64,000 nt of DNA from Bettongia penicillata ogilbyi (Eukaryota; Chordata; Mammalia; Diprotodontia; Potoroidae). The notes beneath the pieces were generated by a model. The model searched no databases. It saw nothing but the letters and a program-made list of their open reading frames with translations, and had not been told where the DNA came from. Shown here piece after piece: positions 1 to 11,327 of this stretch. A program made the translations under genes and the position numbers. The stretch covers positions 4,538,841 through 4,602,840 of the forward strand of contig JAJHZJ010000252.1 of NCBI GenBank assembly GCA_023548195.1, read 5' to 3'. Each line of letters begins with the position of its first letter. The first letter of the stretch is position 1.

Positions 1-133
1 AAATTTGCATATTATTATATGCAATTAAATTACTTAGATCAACCTTGCTGATAAATTTTCAAGATCTACCGACCTTTCCATACATGTAAACCTATCACTA
101 ACTTTGAATCTCTCACAGACTCTCTCTGATTCA
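1..133. other. AT-rich intergenic start
   Basis: No repeat or gene recognised; AT-rich sequence leading into a microsatellite. Confidence 0.4.
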
Positions 134-400
134 TTTATATATGTAGGAATGTGTGTGTATAGTATATATGTGTATAATATGTATATATGTATAATATATA
201 TGTGTCTATATAAAGTTCATGTGTGTATATGATGTACATATAAGTATATTTGTTTATAACGTATGTGTATGCATATAATGTATGGGGGTATATATAATGT
301 ATATGTGTATATAATGTATCTATGTATATAATATATATGTATATAGTGTTTGCATATAATATATATGCAAATATATAATATGTACATATGATGTATATTT
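134..400. repeat. Degenerate TATG/TATA microsatellite
   Basis: About 265 bp of interrupted alternating purine-pyrimidine sequence (tatatg, gtgtat, ataatg units). There is no perfect core, which suggests an old, decayed array. Confidence 0.85.
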
Positions 401-678
401 TGGCCTAATAATTAACACCAAGAAAACACAGGTGCTCCATCAGCTATGTGTAGAACCATTGGTTACAGCAGATGGAGAAGTTTTAAACACTGTGTTTAAG
501 TTCACTTGCCTTGGTAGTATACTTTCCAGGGATGTACAATAAGGTTGATGCACGAGTTGCCAGAGCTAGCTCAGTGTTCAAGAGGCTCCGAAGATAATTT
601 TGGGAGAGAAGAGGTATTAGACTGACTATCAAACTGAAGGTGTACGGAGTCATTGTGCTGACTTCATTTTTGTATGTA
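401..678 (+). mobile_element. RTE-like LINE fragment, reverse-transcriptase C-terminal part
   Basis: In a plus frame the stretch resembles the end of a non-LTR reverse transcriptase: a lysine-rich 'KKTQVLHQ'-like start, a 'KFTCLGSILSRD'-like motif, a 'VDARVARASSVFKRL'-like motif and a 'LKVYGVIVLTSFLY'-like end. A frameshift and stops break it. I assign it to the RTE group by memory of this motif order; another LINE clade is possible. It is a dead scrap, not a gene. Confidence 0.6.
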
Positions 679-812
679 TTTTGTCCTCTTTGAGAATGAA
701 GGACAAAACCCTTATGCATGTATATGTGAGAATGCAATATTATATATCCTTGTACAGATAATACATGCAAATATATTCACATACGTATTTATGAACACAT
801 TACAGCTCATTC

Positions 813-1044
813 TGCAGAGAGTGCTAAGTCTGGAACCAGAAACTCTAACCTCAAATGCTATCTCAGATACTTGTTACCTGTGACCGTGGGCAAGCCAGTA
901 AATCTCTCTTGGGTTGCATGTCCATATCTCTAAAATGGGTACGACAATAGCAACCCTACCTCCCAAGGTTGTTATGGGGATTAAATGAGATGATACTTGT
1001 AAAGTACTTTGTGAACCTTAACGTTGTGAATATTATTTTTATTA
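813..1044 (+). mobile_element. MIR/CORE-type SINE
   Basis: Diverged plus-strand SINE: tRNA-like head (gtgctaagtctgg...), core with 'gtgaccgtgggcaagcc' and the usual tail 'taaaatgggtacgacaatagcaaccctacctcccaaggttgttatgggg' type. Ends near attattttta. Confidence 0.75.
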
Positions 1045-1307
1045 ATGGTGACTGGTGACGATGATAAAACTAACCTCACCTCTTGGATCATAGCCCAAAA
1101 ATAAATAAGTAAAGAACCTCCAACACAAACCTCCAAACACAAACCCACAAGACTTGGGGTCCTGGTAGCTTTGTTCCTGGGAGAGACCCCTCAGTGCTTC
1201 ATTACTAGTATGCCCTTGTTTTAGGTAGGCTTCTTACTAGATTGGGGGTCTAGGGTTTGGGCCCATAGCACCTTAAAAAGAATCGGAGGGGCTGGGATGG
1301 GGAGACA

Positions 1308-1490
1308 GGACTGCTAATGATCATTGAGATTTCTACAGCACTTTAAAGTTTGTGAACGCTTGCCTCATCACAGCTCTGCCAGAAACAGAAGCTTGAAGGG
1401 ACGTGGAGCCCTCTCTGAGATGTGGGAGCCAAGGATTTGAATTTGGGTGACTTGCTGCTCTCTCTAGTGCTCTTTCGAGCATGGCTGTAT
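1308..1490 (-). mobile_element. Diverged MIR-type SINE
   Basis: 'cagcactttaaagtttgtgaacgc' followed by 'aaggatttgaatttgggtgac' and 'agtgctctttc' follows the order of a reversed MIR-family SINE, but divergence is high. Confidence 0.4.
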
Positions 1491-1959
1491 ACCTCTTTCC
1501 CTACAGGTATTGCCTTCCTAAGGTAGGCTTTCTGGGTTTTAGACAGGGATGTGCTGCAGCCAGGTCTAGTGGAAAATCAATGGCTAAGATTTCAGTGTGA
1601 GCATTTATGCCTCAGAAATCAGTAAGTGCTACAAATCAAACCTTGATTGATTGATTTTTTGTTTGTCTAGATTTTTTAAGTGTTAATAGTACAGATGAAA
1701 TTTTAAAGCATATATATGCATATTTTTTTTCCTTTTCTGGAAAGCTCTGTTATTAAACACACTCCTGATTCTAGGACATCAGGTTGTTCTGGTTTTATTC
1801 ACTTTTTTATGTTGTCTTAATCTTAGTATATGAACGGTGTTTCACAGCATTAAATTTTTAATTTTAATTGTTAAAAGAAATGTCTGTGGAAGCTAGATGC
1901 TGAAACACATGACGTTCATGATGAGAAGATGATAGGGGTATGGTATAGTAAAACCTGTG

Positions 1960-2150
1960 TGGGAGTTGGGGCTAGTAGAGTCCTGGAATTGATTCTTATC
2001 TCTGACATTGACTGTGTGACCCTGGGAAAGTCACTTGACCTCTATAAGCCTTAAATTCCTTTTCTGAGAAGTGGGGAAATACTTGTGCTAATGACTTCAG
2101 AAGGCAATTATGAAGAACATGCTTCAAGTGTTAGGTAGGTTGGAGCTCAC
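1960..2150 (+). mobile_element. MIR-type SINE
   Basis: Core 'gactgtgtgaccctgggaaagtcacttgacctctataagcc' style sequence marks a plus-strand MIR relic with a poorly preserved tail. Confidence 0.65.
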
Positions 2151-3654
2151 ATCTCACAGCCTTACACAAGAAAGATTGATCTATACGGTTGTTCTGTGAA
2201 CCACAAGGTTAGTATTGGGTCCCATACTATGAAATGACCTACAAACTCACTGAACCAGTTTTCCAAGGTACACATGTCTTTTCTTTATTCAGCCTTTCCA
2301 TTTTCCATCACATTATATGTAGCTACATTTCACAGATAAAATGGATAGACAGATAGATAAAAACAAACTTTTAATATGACACCATTTTGGTGTATTAGAG
2401 AATGAAAAAGATGGAAGATAATTATAACTCTTCTGTATCCCGCCAAAGCAGATAGCATTCATATGCCTTCTGGAATCTAAAGGGGTACTTCTAACCCATG
2501 CCAACTTCCCCTAGTCAGAGATTGAGACCCTCTCTGGAGTCAAACTGAAAAATCCAAAATATTCAGTCTGTTTTATATGACACATGAAGCTACCTGGAAA
2601 GACAGGTCTTATTGTCCATGCATCAATGAGATGACTTTAACTCAAGGAACTGAACGTCCTGTACAGATACCAGATACCAGAAACACAAGTTCCTTGTGGA
2701 CGCTTGCTGACCATTTATTATAATTTAGGGTTAACATATTTTAATTGCGTATTTTAAATTTCATTTCCTTTTTTGTTACAAAGGCTTGACCTGATCAGGC
2801 AGGGTAATTGTGTTGTGCCTTCCTGTTGTAATCATTTCATGATGGGAGTCTCACTGATAATGATGCAACCTTCCTCAGACCCCAACAGGGTGAAAATTCT
2901 CTCTTGTGGTTGGGGAGTGGACAATACAGCCAATCAGAACGAAATTGAACTTGGCTATGTTTTTTTCTTTTCCCTCGGTGGCATTGCCACAGAGGTTATT
3001 TGTGTCCAAATGGCTCATTTCCACTGGTAAACTGTTTTTAGATAGAAACGATTCTGCTATCAATTCAGATTCAGTCAATTCACTCCCCTCCTAGTTTCGA
3101 ATCAGCAGAGACTTTCTTCTAAGTTCTTCGTCTCTAAATGAGTTGCTCTCTCTCTCTTTTCTTCCGAAGCTCTATATTTAAAAAATTCTGAGGCAGTTGG
3201 TTTTAAGGAGACGCTTCTTATATATTCACGCACTTCATTGATTTCTGGGCAGAGAAGATTTTTGAAATCATAAGAAGAGGAAAGAAATACAGGGAAGCAG
3301 AAGCCATCTTCTTCCTGTAACAATCTTCAAGCAGGGGCTAAAACATCGTCCTGGTCAATCTGCTCTTTCCTTCTTGTTTATTTTCTTTTGATTACAAATT
3401 TAACATCCATCAAGCCCACACCCACTAGTTCTTCATTAAAAGGTTAATCAATGTATTTCATAGAGGCTAAAATGCACATAATGGGCTCTTCCAAGTATCT
3501 TAGTAGCAGCAGCAGCAGTGACATTTAGCAGGTCATTGGTCAGATCTCTTGCCTGCAGCAAAGTGAAGGTGCATTCAAATCTGAATTGCTTATTTTCCTT
3601 CAAGAGCTGAAGATGCCAACTTCCTTAGGAAGCCTCAATGTGTTGCAATGGAAT
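2151..3654. other. Unassigned intergenic sequence
   Basis: I recognise no gene or repeat family. There is a short CAG run at 3504-3518, a TC-rich patch near 3145-3165, and a non-repetitive stretch at 2760-3110 with a CCAAT motif (see findings). Small ORFs here look random. Confidence 0.5.
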
Positions 3655-3780
3655 GAATAGTAGATTAGATGACAAAAGACCTAGGTTCTAGGTCTCTCTG
3701 TAAGGCTTAGTGTGTAACTTTGGCTAACTCACTTCTCTGTAAAAATAATTATATTTATCATGTCTACTTCATAAAGATGG
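3655..3780 (+). mobile_element. Diverged MIR-type SINE
   Basis: 'gacctaggttctaggtctc...gtgtgtaactttggctaactcacttctctgtaaaa' matches the order of a plus-strand MIR core. Confidence 0.5.
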
Positions 3781-3794
3781 GGTCGGGAGTAGCA

Positions 3795-4040
3795 AATAAA
3801 CATTTATTAAGTGACAAGTACTATGCTAAGTGCTCTCCAAATAACACTTCTTTGATTCTTACAACAACTCTGGGAGGTAAAGGCTCTCATTATCTCCATT
3901 TTACAACTGAGAAAATAATAGCACACAGAGATTATTAAATGACTTGTCTAGGGTCACACAGCTAGTAAGTGTCTGAGGCATTATTTGAACTCAGGTCGCC
4001 CTGAGTCTAGGTCCTGGATTCTATCTACTGCACCACCTAG
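3795..4040 (-). mobile_element. Marsupial CORE-type SINE, near full length
   Basis: Reads in reverse: 'aaacatttattaagtgacaagtactatgctaagtgc', then 'ccattttacaactgag', 'gggtcacacagctagtaagtgtctgaggc' and the tRNA-like head 'ctactgcaccacctag' at the right end. Confidence 0.85.
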
Positions 4041-4399
4041 AGAAGAGGTATCTATTAAACATCTGACCCAAGGGCACCATCCAAGGGCAGAGGGAACCAG
4101 ATAATAATGTAATTGTGAAATATTTAACAAAAGAAATAAAAATGCAATAAAACATAGACTATATTAATGCATGGGTTTCTAAGTCAATATATGGGCCATA
4201 GGGATCTTTATTATGGTTCAGTGGAGCTTTGTCAATTTGAGTTTGTCATCACTGACTTAGAAGACCAATTGAGTCAACAGAAGTGAAAGTATGTTTAAGC
4301 AAAAAGCACTATGCCAATAAACATAAGGCAACGTTAGTTCTAGAAAGAACTCATCCCAACATGTCACCATTCAGTGATGGTGTACTTTATTGCTAATTC

Positions 4400-4480
4400 T
4401 ATTTTCAAGTCTAATATTCAAGGCTTCCTACAATAAGCCCCAACCTATCTCTAGCTTTATCATTCCTCCACAAATACACA
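4400..4480 (+). mobile_element. L2 LINE 3' fragment
   Basis: 'ttcaaggcttcctacaataagccccaacctatctctagc' is the segment around 'aaagccctacacaacctggct' of L2; a short scrap. Confidence 0.5.
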
Positions 4481-5359
4481 GAATAAGTTTTCAAGATTTC
4501 CCTTATAAAAAAAAAATCTCTTCCTCTACAGACAACCCCTGGGTTACAAATAGCCAACCAGTTTGTATGAACCTTTCCACTCTTGGTAGAGTCAACCATC
4601 CCTTTTTCTGAAATAAATAACAAATGAGAAATTTCGTGATAGAGAGGTAGCTCCTCTCTGGAAAATGGAGTGTTGGTCCCCTAAAGCATCTGCCACCCTC
4701 ACCATAATCTCATCTTGAGATGTTGACAGTCAAAGGAGATGGCTATCATGCTCATTACTCAGGTCTTTCAGTGGAACTTGAAATCAGATTTCCCAAATTT
4801 GTATATGGGAATTGAAAGCAATTGAAATAGTATGAATACTACTACAGTCAACTTACCTGTATTTGTAAATATCCTTAAGATATCATGGATGGACAATCAA
4901 CTTGGCACAGAGTTGAATGGGCGGGGAAGAGCATACTGGTTTACATTTGGAAAATTGCCTAGTGTTGTGAAACAAAGGCCCACATTTTTAACATCAGTAT
5001 TTTTCCAGTGTTCCTGTATGGCTATGAATCATAGATTGCAGGTCTCTAAAGAATAAAAAATATAAGTAATCCAAATAGTAATGGAGAAATTTGTGGTAGG
5101 GGGTATGAGGAAACTGTAACATATTACCAATAAAAAATGGAGCAGGCAAACTGGAGTTAAGAGAATCATCAGAGAAATTATGTGACCAGAAAAAGACATA
5201 AGGCTTTTCCATATATTGATAATGAGAGATAACCCTGGAAAGTCTACCAACCCCATTAGTATCCATAAAATGTCAAGAAATATAAAAAAAGATCACCAAC
5301 ACCTGGGATTGACTCTCTGTGGAAGTTTTATGATAGAAAGTGAACAAGCATCATTGGAT
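4481..5359. other. Unassigned intergenic sequence
   Basis: No gene or repeat family recognised. Overlapping small ORFs on both strands lack any known motif. Confidence 0.4.
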
Positions 5360-5556
5360 TAAAAGACATATAGATAGAGCACTGTACTGTGCTCAGTCAT
5401 GGAGAGTTGAGTTCAAATCTTGCCTCAAGCTGCGTGATCCTGGAAACATCAGAACTGTGTGCCTCAGTTTCCTCATTTGTAAAATGAGAAGACTGGATGT
5501 GATCACCTGTAAGGTTCCTTCCAATTCTTAAGTTTTTGGTGCTATGATTCTGTGAA
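5360..5556 (+). mobile_element. MIR-type SINE
   Basis: 'gagttcaaatcttgcctcaagctgcgtgatcctgg...cctcagtttcctcatttgtaaaatgag' plus the MIR tail 'gtaaggttccttccaattcttaag'. Confidence 0.8.
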
Positions 5557-5734
5557 GGAAATTTCCACATAAATGAGATCATGGATTCATGAAACTAATT
5601 AAAGAAGTTCCTTTAGTACCATTCTCCAGGTCTATCACAAACCTTTTATGGCCTGGTCAAAAAATGAACCTCCATTTATAAAACATCTCTTAGAAAATGT
5701 GTCCCAGATTCCAAGAAAACCCTGCAATCCATTT

Positions 5735-5945
5735 TAGACAGCACTGTCAAATTAATTTCTCTAAGATACAACTCCAATCATGTCACCTCCCTGCTCAAAA
5801 ACTTTCACTGCCTCCCCATTTCCTATCATATTAAACCTCTAACTTCTCAAGTAAATATTCAAAGTCTTCTACAATAATGCTCCAACCTATCTCTCCAGTT
5901 TCATCTCCCTATTTGCATAGTACAATCTAGTCAAACTGGTTAACT
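5735..5945 (+). mobile_element. L2 LINE 3' region fragment
   Basis: 'ccaatcatgtcacctccctgctcaaaaactttcactgcctccccatttcc' is a well-preserved L2 segment. The element stops before its 3' terminus. Confidence 0.75.
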
Positions 5946-6089
5946 CTCTGTAACTCAATTATGTCCATGTTTTCCCATGTCCACAGTAGAGAACAGAATC
6001 GTACATCTTATTCTTTTTTCCTAAAAATACTTCTCCCTATATATATTTCTATCAAAACCTTACTGATCTTAAAATGCAACTTTCTTTTT

Positions 6090-6345
6090 TCTTCTTTTAT
6101 ATAATTAGTTTTTAGTTTTCAACATTCACTTCCATAATCTTTGAGTTTTCAATTTTCTCACCTTCTCTCCTCTGTACCTCCCCCACACAATGGGCAATCT
6201 GATATGGGCTCTACACATTCCCATTGAACATATTTTCACATTAGTCATGTTGTAAAGAAATATTAGAAATCAATAGGAGGAATCACAAGAAAGAAGAAAC
6301 AAAATAAAGCACTAAAAGAGAAAAAATAGACAAGTACAACTTTAA
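6090..6345 (-). mobile_element. L1 3'UTR fragment
   Basis: Reversed L1 3' end: 'tagttttcaacattcacttccataatctttgag', 'gatatgggctctacacattc' and 'cacattagtcatgttgtaaagaa'. It parallels the better preserved copy at 26519-27298. Confidence 0.7.
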
Positions 6346-6384
6346 TGCTACTTCTTTCACCCTGTGATATGAAAGTATGTTGAG

Positions 6385-6560
6385 TTTAAACCTGAAGATT
6401 CAGGGGTCTAAGTCCTGACTATATCACAATTCAGTTGATACTGGTCAATTTATGTCACCTCTTCTGTCCTCAGTTTCTTTATCTGTAAAAAATTATTGGG
6501 GGACAGAAATCAGACTATTTGATCTCCAAAGATCCTTTCAAGTCTAATTTAATGATCACA
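6385..6560 (+). mobile_element. MIR-type SINE
   Basis: Plus-strand MIR relic: 'ctcagtttctttatctgtaaaa' followed by 'tatttgatctccaaagatcctttcaagtct'. Confidence 0.6.
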
Positions 6561-6599
6561 TAAACCTAGCCAGATCCTTTCACCCAGTTTCTCCTTTTT

Positions 6600-6785
6600 T
6601 CTGAATTCTCATAATACTTTGTACTCCACTGTGGTATTGATTACAGCCTCCATCATCTTCATATCATATTATGTATATCTTATTTTAACAACTTGATGGT
6701 AGACTCTTTGAGGATAGGAAGGTGTCCCTCAAAAGCACTTAGTAACATACTTTTCATATAACCTGCACTCAAATATCTTTTAATT
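6600..6785 (+). mobile_element. Diverged L2 3' end
   Basis: 'ttgatggtagactctttgaggataggaaggtgtcc...agcacttagtaacatac' follows L2 3'-terminal order with many changes. Confidence 0.4.
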
Positions 6786-7499
6786 GAACCTAAAGTAAAT
6801 CACTCCACAAATACACTGTATTTCAAAGTAGAAGCAACAAACTAAATGCTACAATTGAATTCTATCCAGAGAAACCAACTTCCTGAAATGTGCATGACTC
6901 AGAAAGAAATTGAATTCTAGAAACCCTGAGTTCTGAACACAAACTGTACCTGAATGAATTATTCCATGATTTCCCTTGTGCCTTAAAAGCAAAAAGACAA
7001 ATCAAATAAAGCTTGGAAGGTTGCCAGTGGCCATTGAGGGTGTGGTTTTGTTATCTTTTTGAAGCATGTCCAAGGACTATTGGAGGTTTATTGGATTCAT
7101 TGACTGGAACAGGATCATCTCTCCTAAAACCTGGTATGATTTCTCCTATTTGTGACTGGTCCATAAAATAATTTTTTCTATAGAACAAGTATGGGAAGAT
7201 AAGGAGGAAAATTTTTATTTCTCTGTTTTCATCTTTGACCTACTGGTTGGACCTGTTCTTTTCCATATCCTATTGCCAACCCAGATAGTCATTTTTTTTT
7301 TACCAGGTTTGTGTTTAATCCTTAGGCCAGAATTTTTACAGTAGATGTTACTTGAAATAATCTTACAAATACAGGTTTCAACCACAACATCATATAACCT
7401 TATTCTGACAATCTGAATCTTCTGATAACTCCCATCCCATTTAATACCACTACCAATTCGATATTTGGTGAAGACTCTTAGGTCATTCTCAAGTATAAC
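6786..7499. other. Unassigned intergenic sequence
   Basis: No recognisable family. A 115-codon minus-strand open frame (7215-7562) has low-complexity basic content and no known motif, so I do not call it a gene. Confidence 0.4.
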
Positions 7500-8180
7500 A
7501 TCTTTTTTGTCCATCAATTGGGGAATGACTAAACAAAATGTACAAGAATGTCCCAACTCCACACATTTTCACTGGCTGTCTCCCATGCAGGAAATGATCT
7601 TCATTTCTACTGCCTGGCTTTATGGACTTCCTTCAGTTCCAGCTAAAATCCCATCTTCCACAGGAAGTCTTTCCTGATCCCCTTGAATTCTAGGGCTTTC
7701 CCTCGGTTGAAGTCTTCCAATTAATTCTGTAAATAACTTGTTTGTTCACAGGGTTTTTTTTAATATCTCCCTTGTTAAATTGTGAGTCCTTGATATCAGG
7801 GACTACCTTTCACGTTTCTTTGCACTCCCAGCACATAGTACAATGCCTGGCACATAGAAAGTGATTAATGAACGTTTATTGACTGATTGATAAATGAAAT
7901 ATTACTTTACTATGAGATGAATGCAATTAATAGAGAGAAACATGGGAAGACTTCTGTAAGCAGATGCAAAGCGAAATAATCAGAATCAATCATTGTAACA
8001 GCGTAAATGGCAAGATGAACAACAAAATGATTAAAAACTCAATATTGTAGAAGTATAAAGATTTGTGGGAATGTATCTTCCTACCTTTTTTGCAGAGGTG
8101 GGAGACTATGGGTGTGAAATATTGCATATAATGTAGGGATTGTGTTGGTTAGTTTTGCTGAATTGTTTTTCTTTTCTTTT
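7500..8180 (+). mobile_element. L1 3' end, split by an L2 segment
   Basis: Left part at about 7507-7545 ('gtccatcaattggggaatgactaaacaaa') encodes the end of L1 ORF2. The right part at about 7895-8180 continues with 'aaatattactttactatgagatgaatg', 'gatgcaaagcgaaataatcagaa' and the 3'UTR end 'ttagttttgctgaattgtttttctttt'. The two parts join in L1 order across the L2 piece at 7556-7893. Confidence 0.65.
7556..7893 (+). mobile_element. L2 LINE 3' end
   Basis: 'tcactggctgtctcccatgcagg', 'aagtctttcctgatccccttgaa' and the terminus 'gtacaatgcctggcacatagaaagtgattaatgaacgtttattgactga'. It carries the complete L2 3' tail. Confidence 0.85.
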
Positions 8181-8194
8181 TAAAAAAAATTCTG

Positions 8195-8320
8195 AGAGCA
8201 GTTAGTGATGGCCCTTGAGTCAGAAAGAACCAAGTTCAAATCTGGCCTCGATACTTAGTAGCTGTGTGATCCAGGACAAATCACTTAACCCCGAATATCT
8301 CCCAAAAAAACAACAAAAAT
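8195..8320 (+). mobile_element. tRNA-derived SINE, short form
   Basis: 'ccttgagtcagaaagaaccaagttcaaatctggcctcgatacttagtagctgtgtgatccaggacaaatcacttaacccc' then an A-rich tail (caaaaaaacaacaaaaat). The head is partly lost. Confidence 0.8.
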
Positions 8321-8527
8321 ATTACTTTTTATAATAGATAGTTCTCTGTGAGTAGGGAGACAAAGACTGAGAAATTTAGACAATATAAAAACTAAAGTGA
8401 TCATTTAAAAAAAATTTAAAGATACTCCCTTCCACTCTATTATATGCATCCAGGTAGAATTCTTTCAGGTGGGTGACTGATGAGCTACTTCTCTGTCTTG
8501 AGGGCCCTCTTAGGACTTACATATTGC

Positions 8528-8590
8528 ATGAAGTTAGTATATATAAATACATATCTATTTCTATATCTATCAATATCTATATATACTCAT
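8528..8590. repeat. TATC/TATA low-complexity tract
   Basis: Runs of atatct and tatcta units. Confidence 0.6.
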
Positions 8591-8624
8591 ACTGTTCTTT
8601 TTGCTCTTTTCTTATCCTTTCCTT

Positions 8625-8745
8625 CTAAATTACAAGCTTACTGAGGACAGGGATTGTATCTCAGTTATCTTTTCACTCTTTGTATTTCAGAGACTTATGT
8701 ATATGAGTTACTTGATAAATGTATGTGGAATTAGAATTCATTCTC
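8625..8745 (+). mobile_element. L2 LINE 3' end fragment
   Basis: 'aaattacaagcttactgaggacagggattgtatctcag' and 'ttgataaatgtatgtgg' fit the L2 3' end. Confidence 0.6.
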
Positions 8746-9469
8746 CTTTGTCATCTAGAACATCAGAAACATTGGTTTTCCCTGTTCTTTAGTTTTTTTT
8801 CTGAATTTTCTTTCTTTAAGATGATGCTTATAGCAGATTGTCTGGTTATTTTGAGAAATTTGCTTTTTGCTTGGGAGTGCCATGAAATTTTAAAAATAAA
8901 CCTAATCCTAGCTTCCTAATGTGACTATGTAAGGAAGTTCTGTTCCAAATATTTCAGTCCATGCTTTGAAATGAACAATTTCATTTCAGTTTCTAAAAGT
9001 TATATCACAGAGAACAGATTAGTGTTCTAACTATGATGGAAAGCCAAGGTTTTGTTTCAGGTGCCAACAATGAGGGGAAGACACTTCCTCACAAGAGCAG
9101 TTCAGAAACTGAATTTCCCCTTTGTGCTAAGATTCCTAGATATGCTTCTGTCTCAAACAATTTTTGTACAAAAACATCCAGGATGCAAACTTTAGTTTAA
9201 ATAAGAACTCCAAGAAACACCAAAATGTAAGTTACAAAACTCAAAAATTAAAAGACAACCATTATGAATCTTCATGTTTTAATAGTTTTCTAAAAATTAT
9301 CAACAAGTTAACTTTTTTTTAATAAACAAAGAAATAAAGCTAGTTTACATAGGAAACTAACAGAAGATGCTAATTCTCATCCTAAAATCCAACTGCTTTC
9401 TCAAGAACATAGCTGGAATATAAGCTTCTTAAAGACATTTAATACAAACTACCTATAGCTCTATACAGA
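8746..9469. other. Unassigned intergenic sequence
   Basis: AT-rich, with no repeat or gene recognised. Confidence 0.4.
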
Positions 9470-9592
9470 TGTACTGTCTCCCCTGTTAGATTCTAAATTC
9501 ATTGAAGGTAGAATCTTTCACTTTCGTCTTTGCATCCCCAGGATCTATCACAGTGCTTGTCACAGAGTAGGTTTCTCATAGATGATTAGATG
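9470..9592 (+). mobile_element. L2 LINE 3' end fragment
   Basis: 'ctgtctcccctgttagattctaaattcattgaagg...ccccaggatctatcacagtgcttgtcacagagtagg' is the L2 terminus. Confidence 0.75.
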
Positions 9593-10435
9593 ACTCATTT
9601 GTTTCTCAACGACACGTGCCTTGTACTTGTTTCTCCAGCACACATGCACAGGGGTTTGAAAATGGTGGGTATTTAATAAATTAAAGATAATAAATAACAT
9701 TTTAATATGCTTAGAAATGCCAACTTAAAACAATGACATAAAAGGACATTATTAAAAATTCAATTGTGCCGTCTACATTGTGTCTTTTCTCATCAAGGTC
9801 TTGCTATATGGCGGGTCAGCATAAGAAATTAAATGGGAATTTGAAGGGATTTTTGTAGAAGTCACACACAACACAGAACAAGTTTAGAAACTCAGAAATG
9901 CATAAAATACTTGTTAAATCCCATTATTACTGAGAATTATTTCAAACCTTACAAGTCTTCCGCTTAGAACAACTTGATAAAGATTTAGTATTTCATTTAT
10001 ATCAGTATTTTAGTTGGATTTATTGTCCACTGTTGTTACTATTACGCATTCGTGCAACACTTTAATATTTATGAACTGTTTAAGCATTCTACGCAAGTTA
10101 ATTCTCATGAGGGATTTTGGAAGTTAGCTAGTATTGTTTAAAATGAAAGAAATTAAATTTAGCAAAAAAGCAGACGTGTGTGTGGACTTCACTTTGAAAC
10201 ACACGTCACCTTAATTAGAAGCCTTACAATGAGCCAAGTGGGTAAGATCTATAACAAAAGCACTTCCAGCTAGATAGCAAGCTTCCTCTATGAAGGGACA
10301 AAGACTGTTCTCTCTTAGAATCCATCTTTCCTAGTAATAGAAGACTAGAAATTTCCTCCATCTTACTCCTTCAAAATACTTGTACTTTTCATTTATAGCT
10401 TCTTGACAAGGTAGAAGGGCTACTTACTAGTAAGA
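9593..10435. other. Unassigned intergenic sequence
   Basis: Mostly unrecognised. 10015-10165 vaguely resembles a reversed MIR tail but is too diverged to call. Confidence 0.4.
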
Positions 10436-10684
10436 CTGTTCAGTTATTTTCAGTCATGTCAAACTCTTTGTAACCCCATTTGGGGGTTTTCTTTGGCAAA
10501 AATAGTAGAATGGTTTTCCATTTCCTTTTCTAGTTCACTTACAGAAGAGGAAACTGAGGCAAATAGTTTTTGTTGCCCAGGGTCACAGAGCTAGTAAGTG
10601 TCTGAGGACACATTTGAACTCAAGAAGATGAGTCTTCCTGACTCCAGACCTGGCACTCTATCCACCGCAACACCTAGCTGCCCT
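10436..10684 (-). mobile_element. Full-length marsupial SINE with imperfect target-site duplication
   Basis: Complete reversed SINE: 'cagtcatgtcaaactctttgtaaccccatttggggg' start, 'gaggaaactgaggcaaatag' middle and 'actctatccaccgcaacacctagctgcc' tRNA head. The flanks 'ttactagtaag' (ending about 10432) and 'ctactagcaag' (starting about 10683) look like a mutated target-site duplication. Confidence 0.9.
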
Positions 10685-10807
10685 ACTAGCAAGGAATTAC
10701 CTGTAAAAAAAGATTCCTTTATTATTTAACATCCTGAAATCATCTACTAAAAAGTGAGATATGCTTATATGCAATTATGAAAATACACAAACCTCAAGAA
10801 AATTCTA

Positions 10808-11012
10808 GGTCAGAGGTTCTTTTATCCTCAGGGGTGGATGGACTTCAGAGAGTCTTCGAACTTGAAGTTATCAATAGTTTGATAAATGTATTTTAATATG
10901 ATTAATTTCCCTTGTAATTCTATGTATTTCATTTTATGTGCTTAAAATATTTTTGTAAGAAAGGGTCCCCTAAGACTTCATCAGACTGTCCATGCCACAA
11001 AAAATGTTATAG
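10808..11012 (+). mobile_element. Repeat with inverted-repeat ends, copy 1
   Basis: Begins 'aggttctttta', has a core of 'gtttgataaatgtattttaatatgattaatttcc' and 'tgtatttcattttatgtgctt', and ends 'ggtcccctaagacttcatcagactgtccatgccac'. It shares this order with 23236-23435. I suspect a non-autonomous hAT-like DNA transposon but am unsure of the family. Confidence 0.5.
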
Positions 11013-11082
11013 CACCCAGCCCAAAAGGATGGATTTCTCAGCAAGTGTAAAACAGTTATATAATGGACTTGGTTTCACAATC

Positions 11083-11327
11083 TGTTGTTATTCAGTCATG
11101 TCTGACTCTTTGTGACCCCATTTGGGGTTTTCTTGGCAAAGATATTGAAGTGGTTTGCCATTTCCTTCTCCAGTTCATTTTACAGATTAGGAAACTGAAA
11201 CAAACAGGGTTAAATGACTTAAGCAGGGTCACAGAGCTAAGTGTCTGTGGCCAGATTTGAACTCAGGAATATGTGCTTTCTGACTTCAGACCTGGCACCG
11301 TACACACTGCAGTACCTGACTGCCCCT
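11083..11327 (-). mobile_element. Full-length marsupial SINE
   Basis: 'tgttgttattcagtcatgtctgactctttgtgacccc', 'ttggcaaagatattgaagtgg' and a diverged head 'gtacctgactgcccc'. Same subfamily as 10436-10684. Confidence 0.9.

Noticed and set aside
10436..10684. tRNA genes suggested by the tRNA-like heads of SINEs
   Set aside because: Heads are diverged SINE promoters, embedded in full SINE bodies, with no intact cloverleaf noticed.
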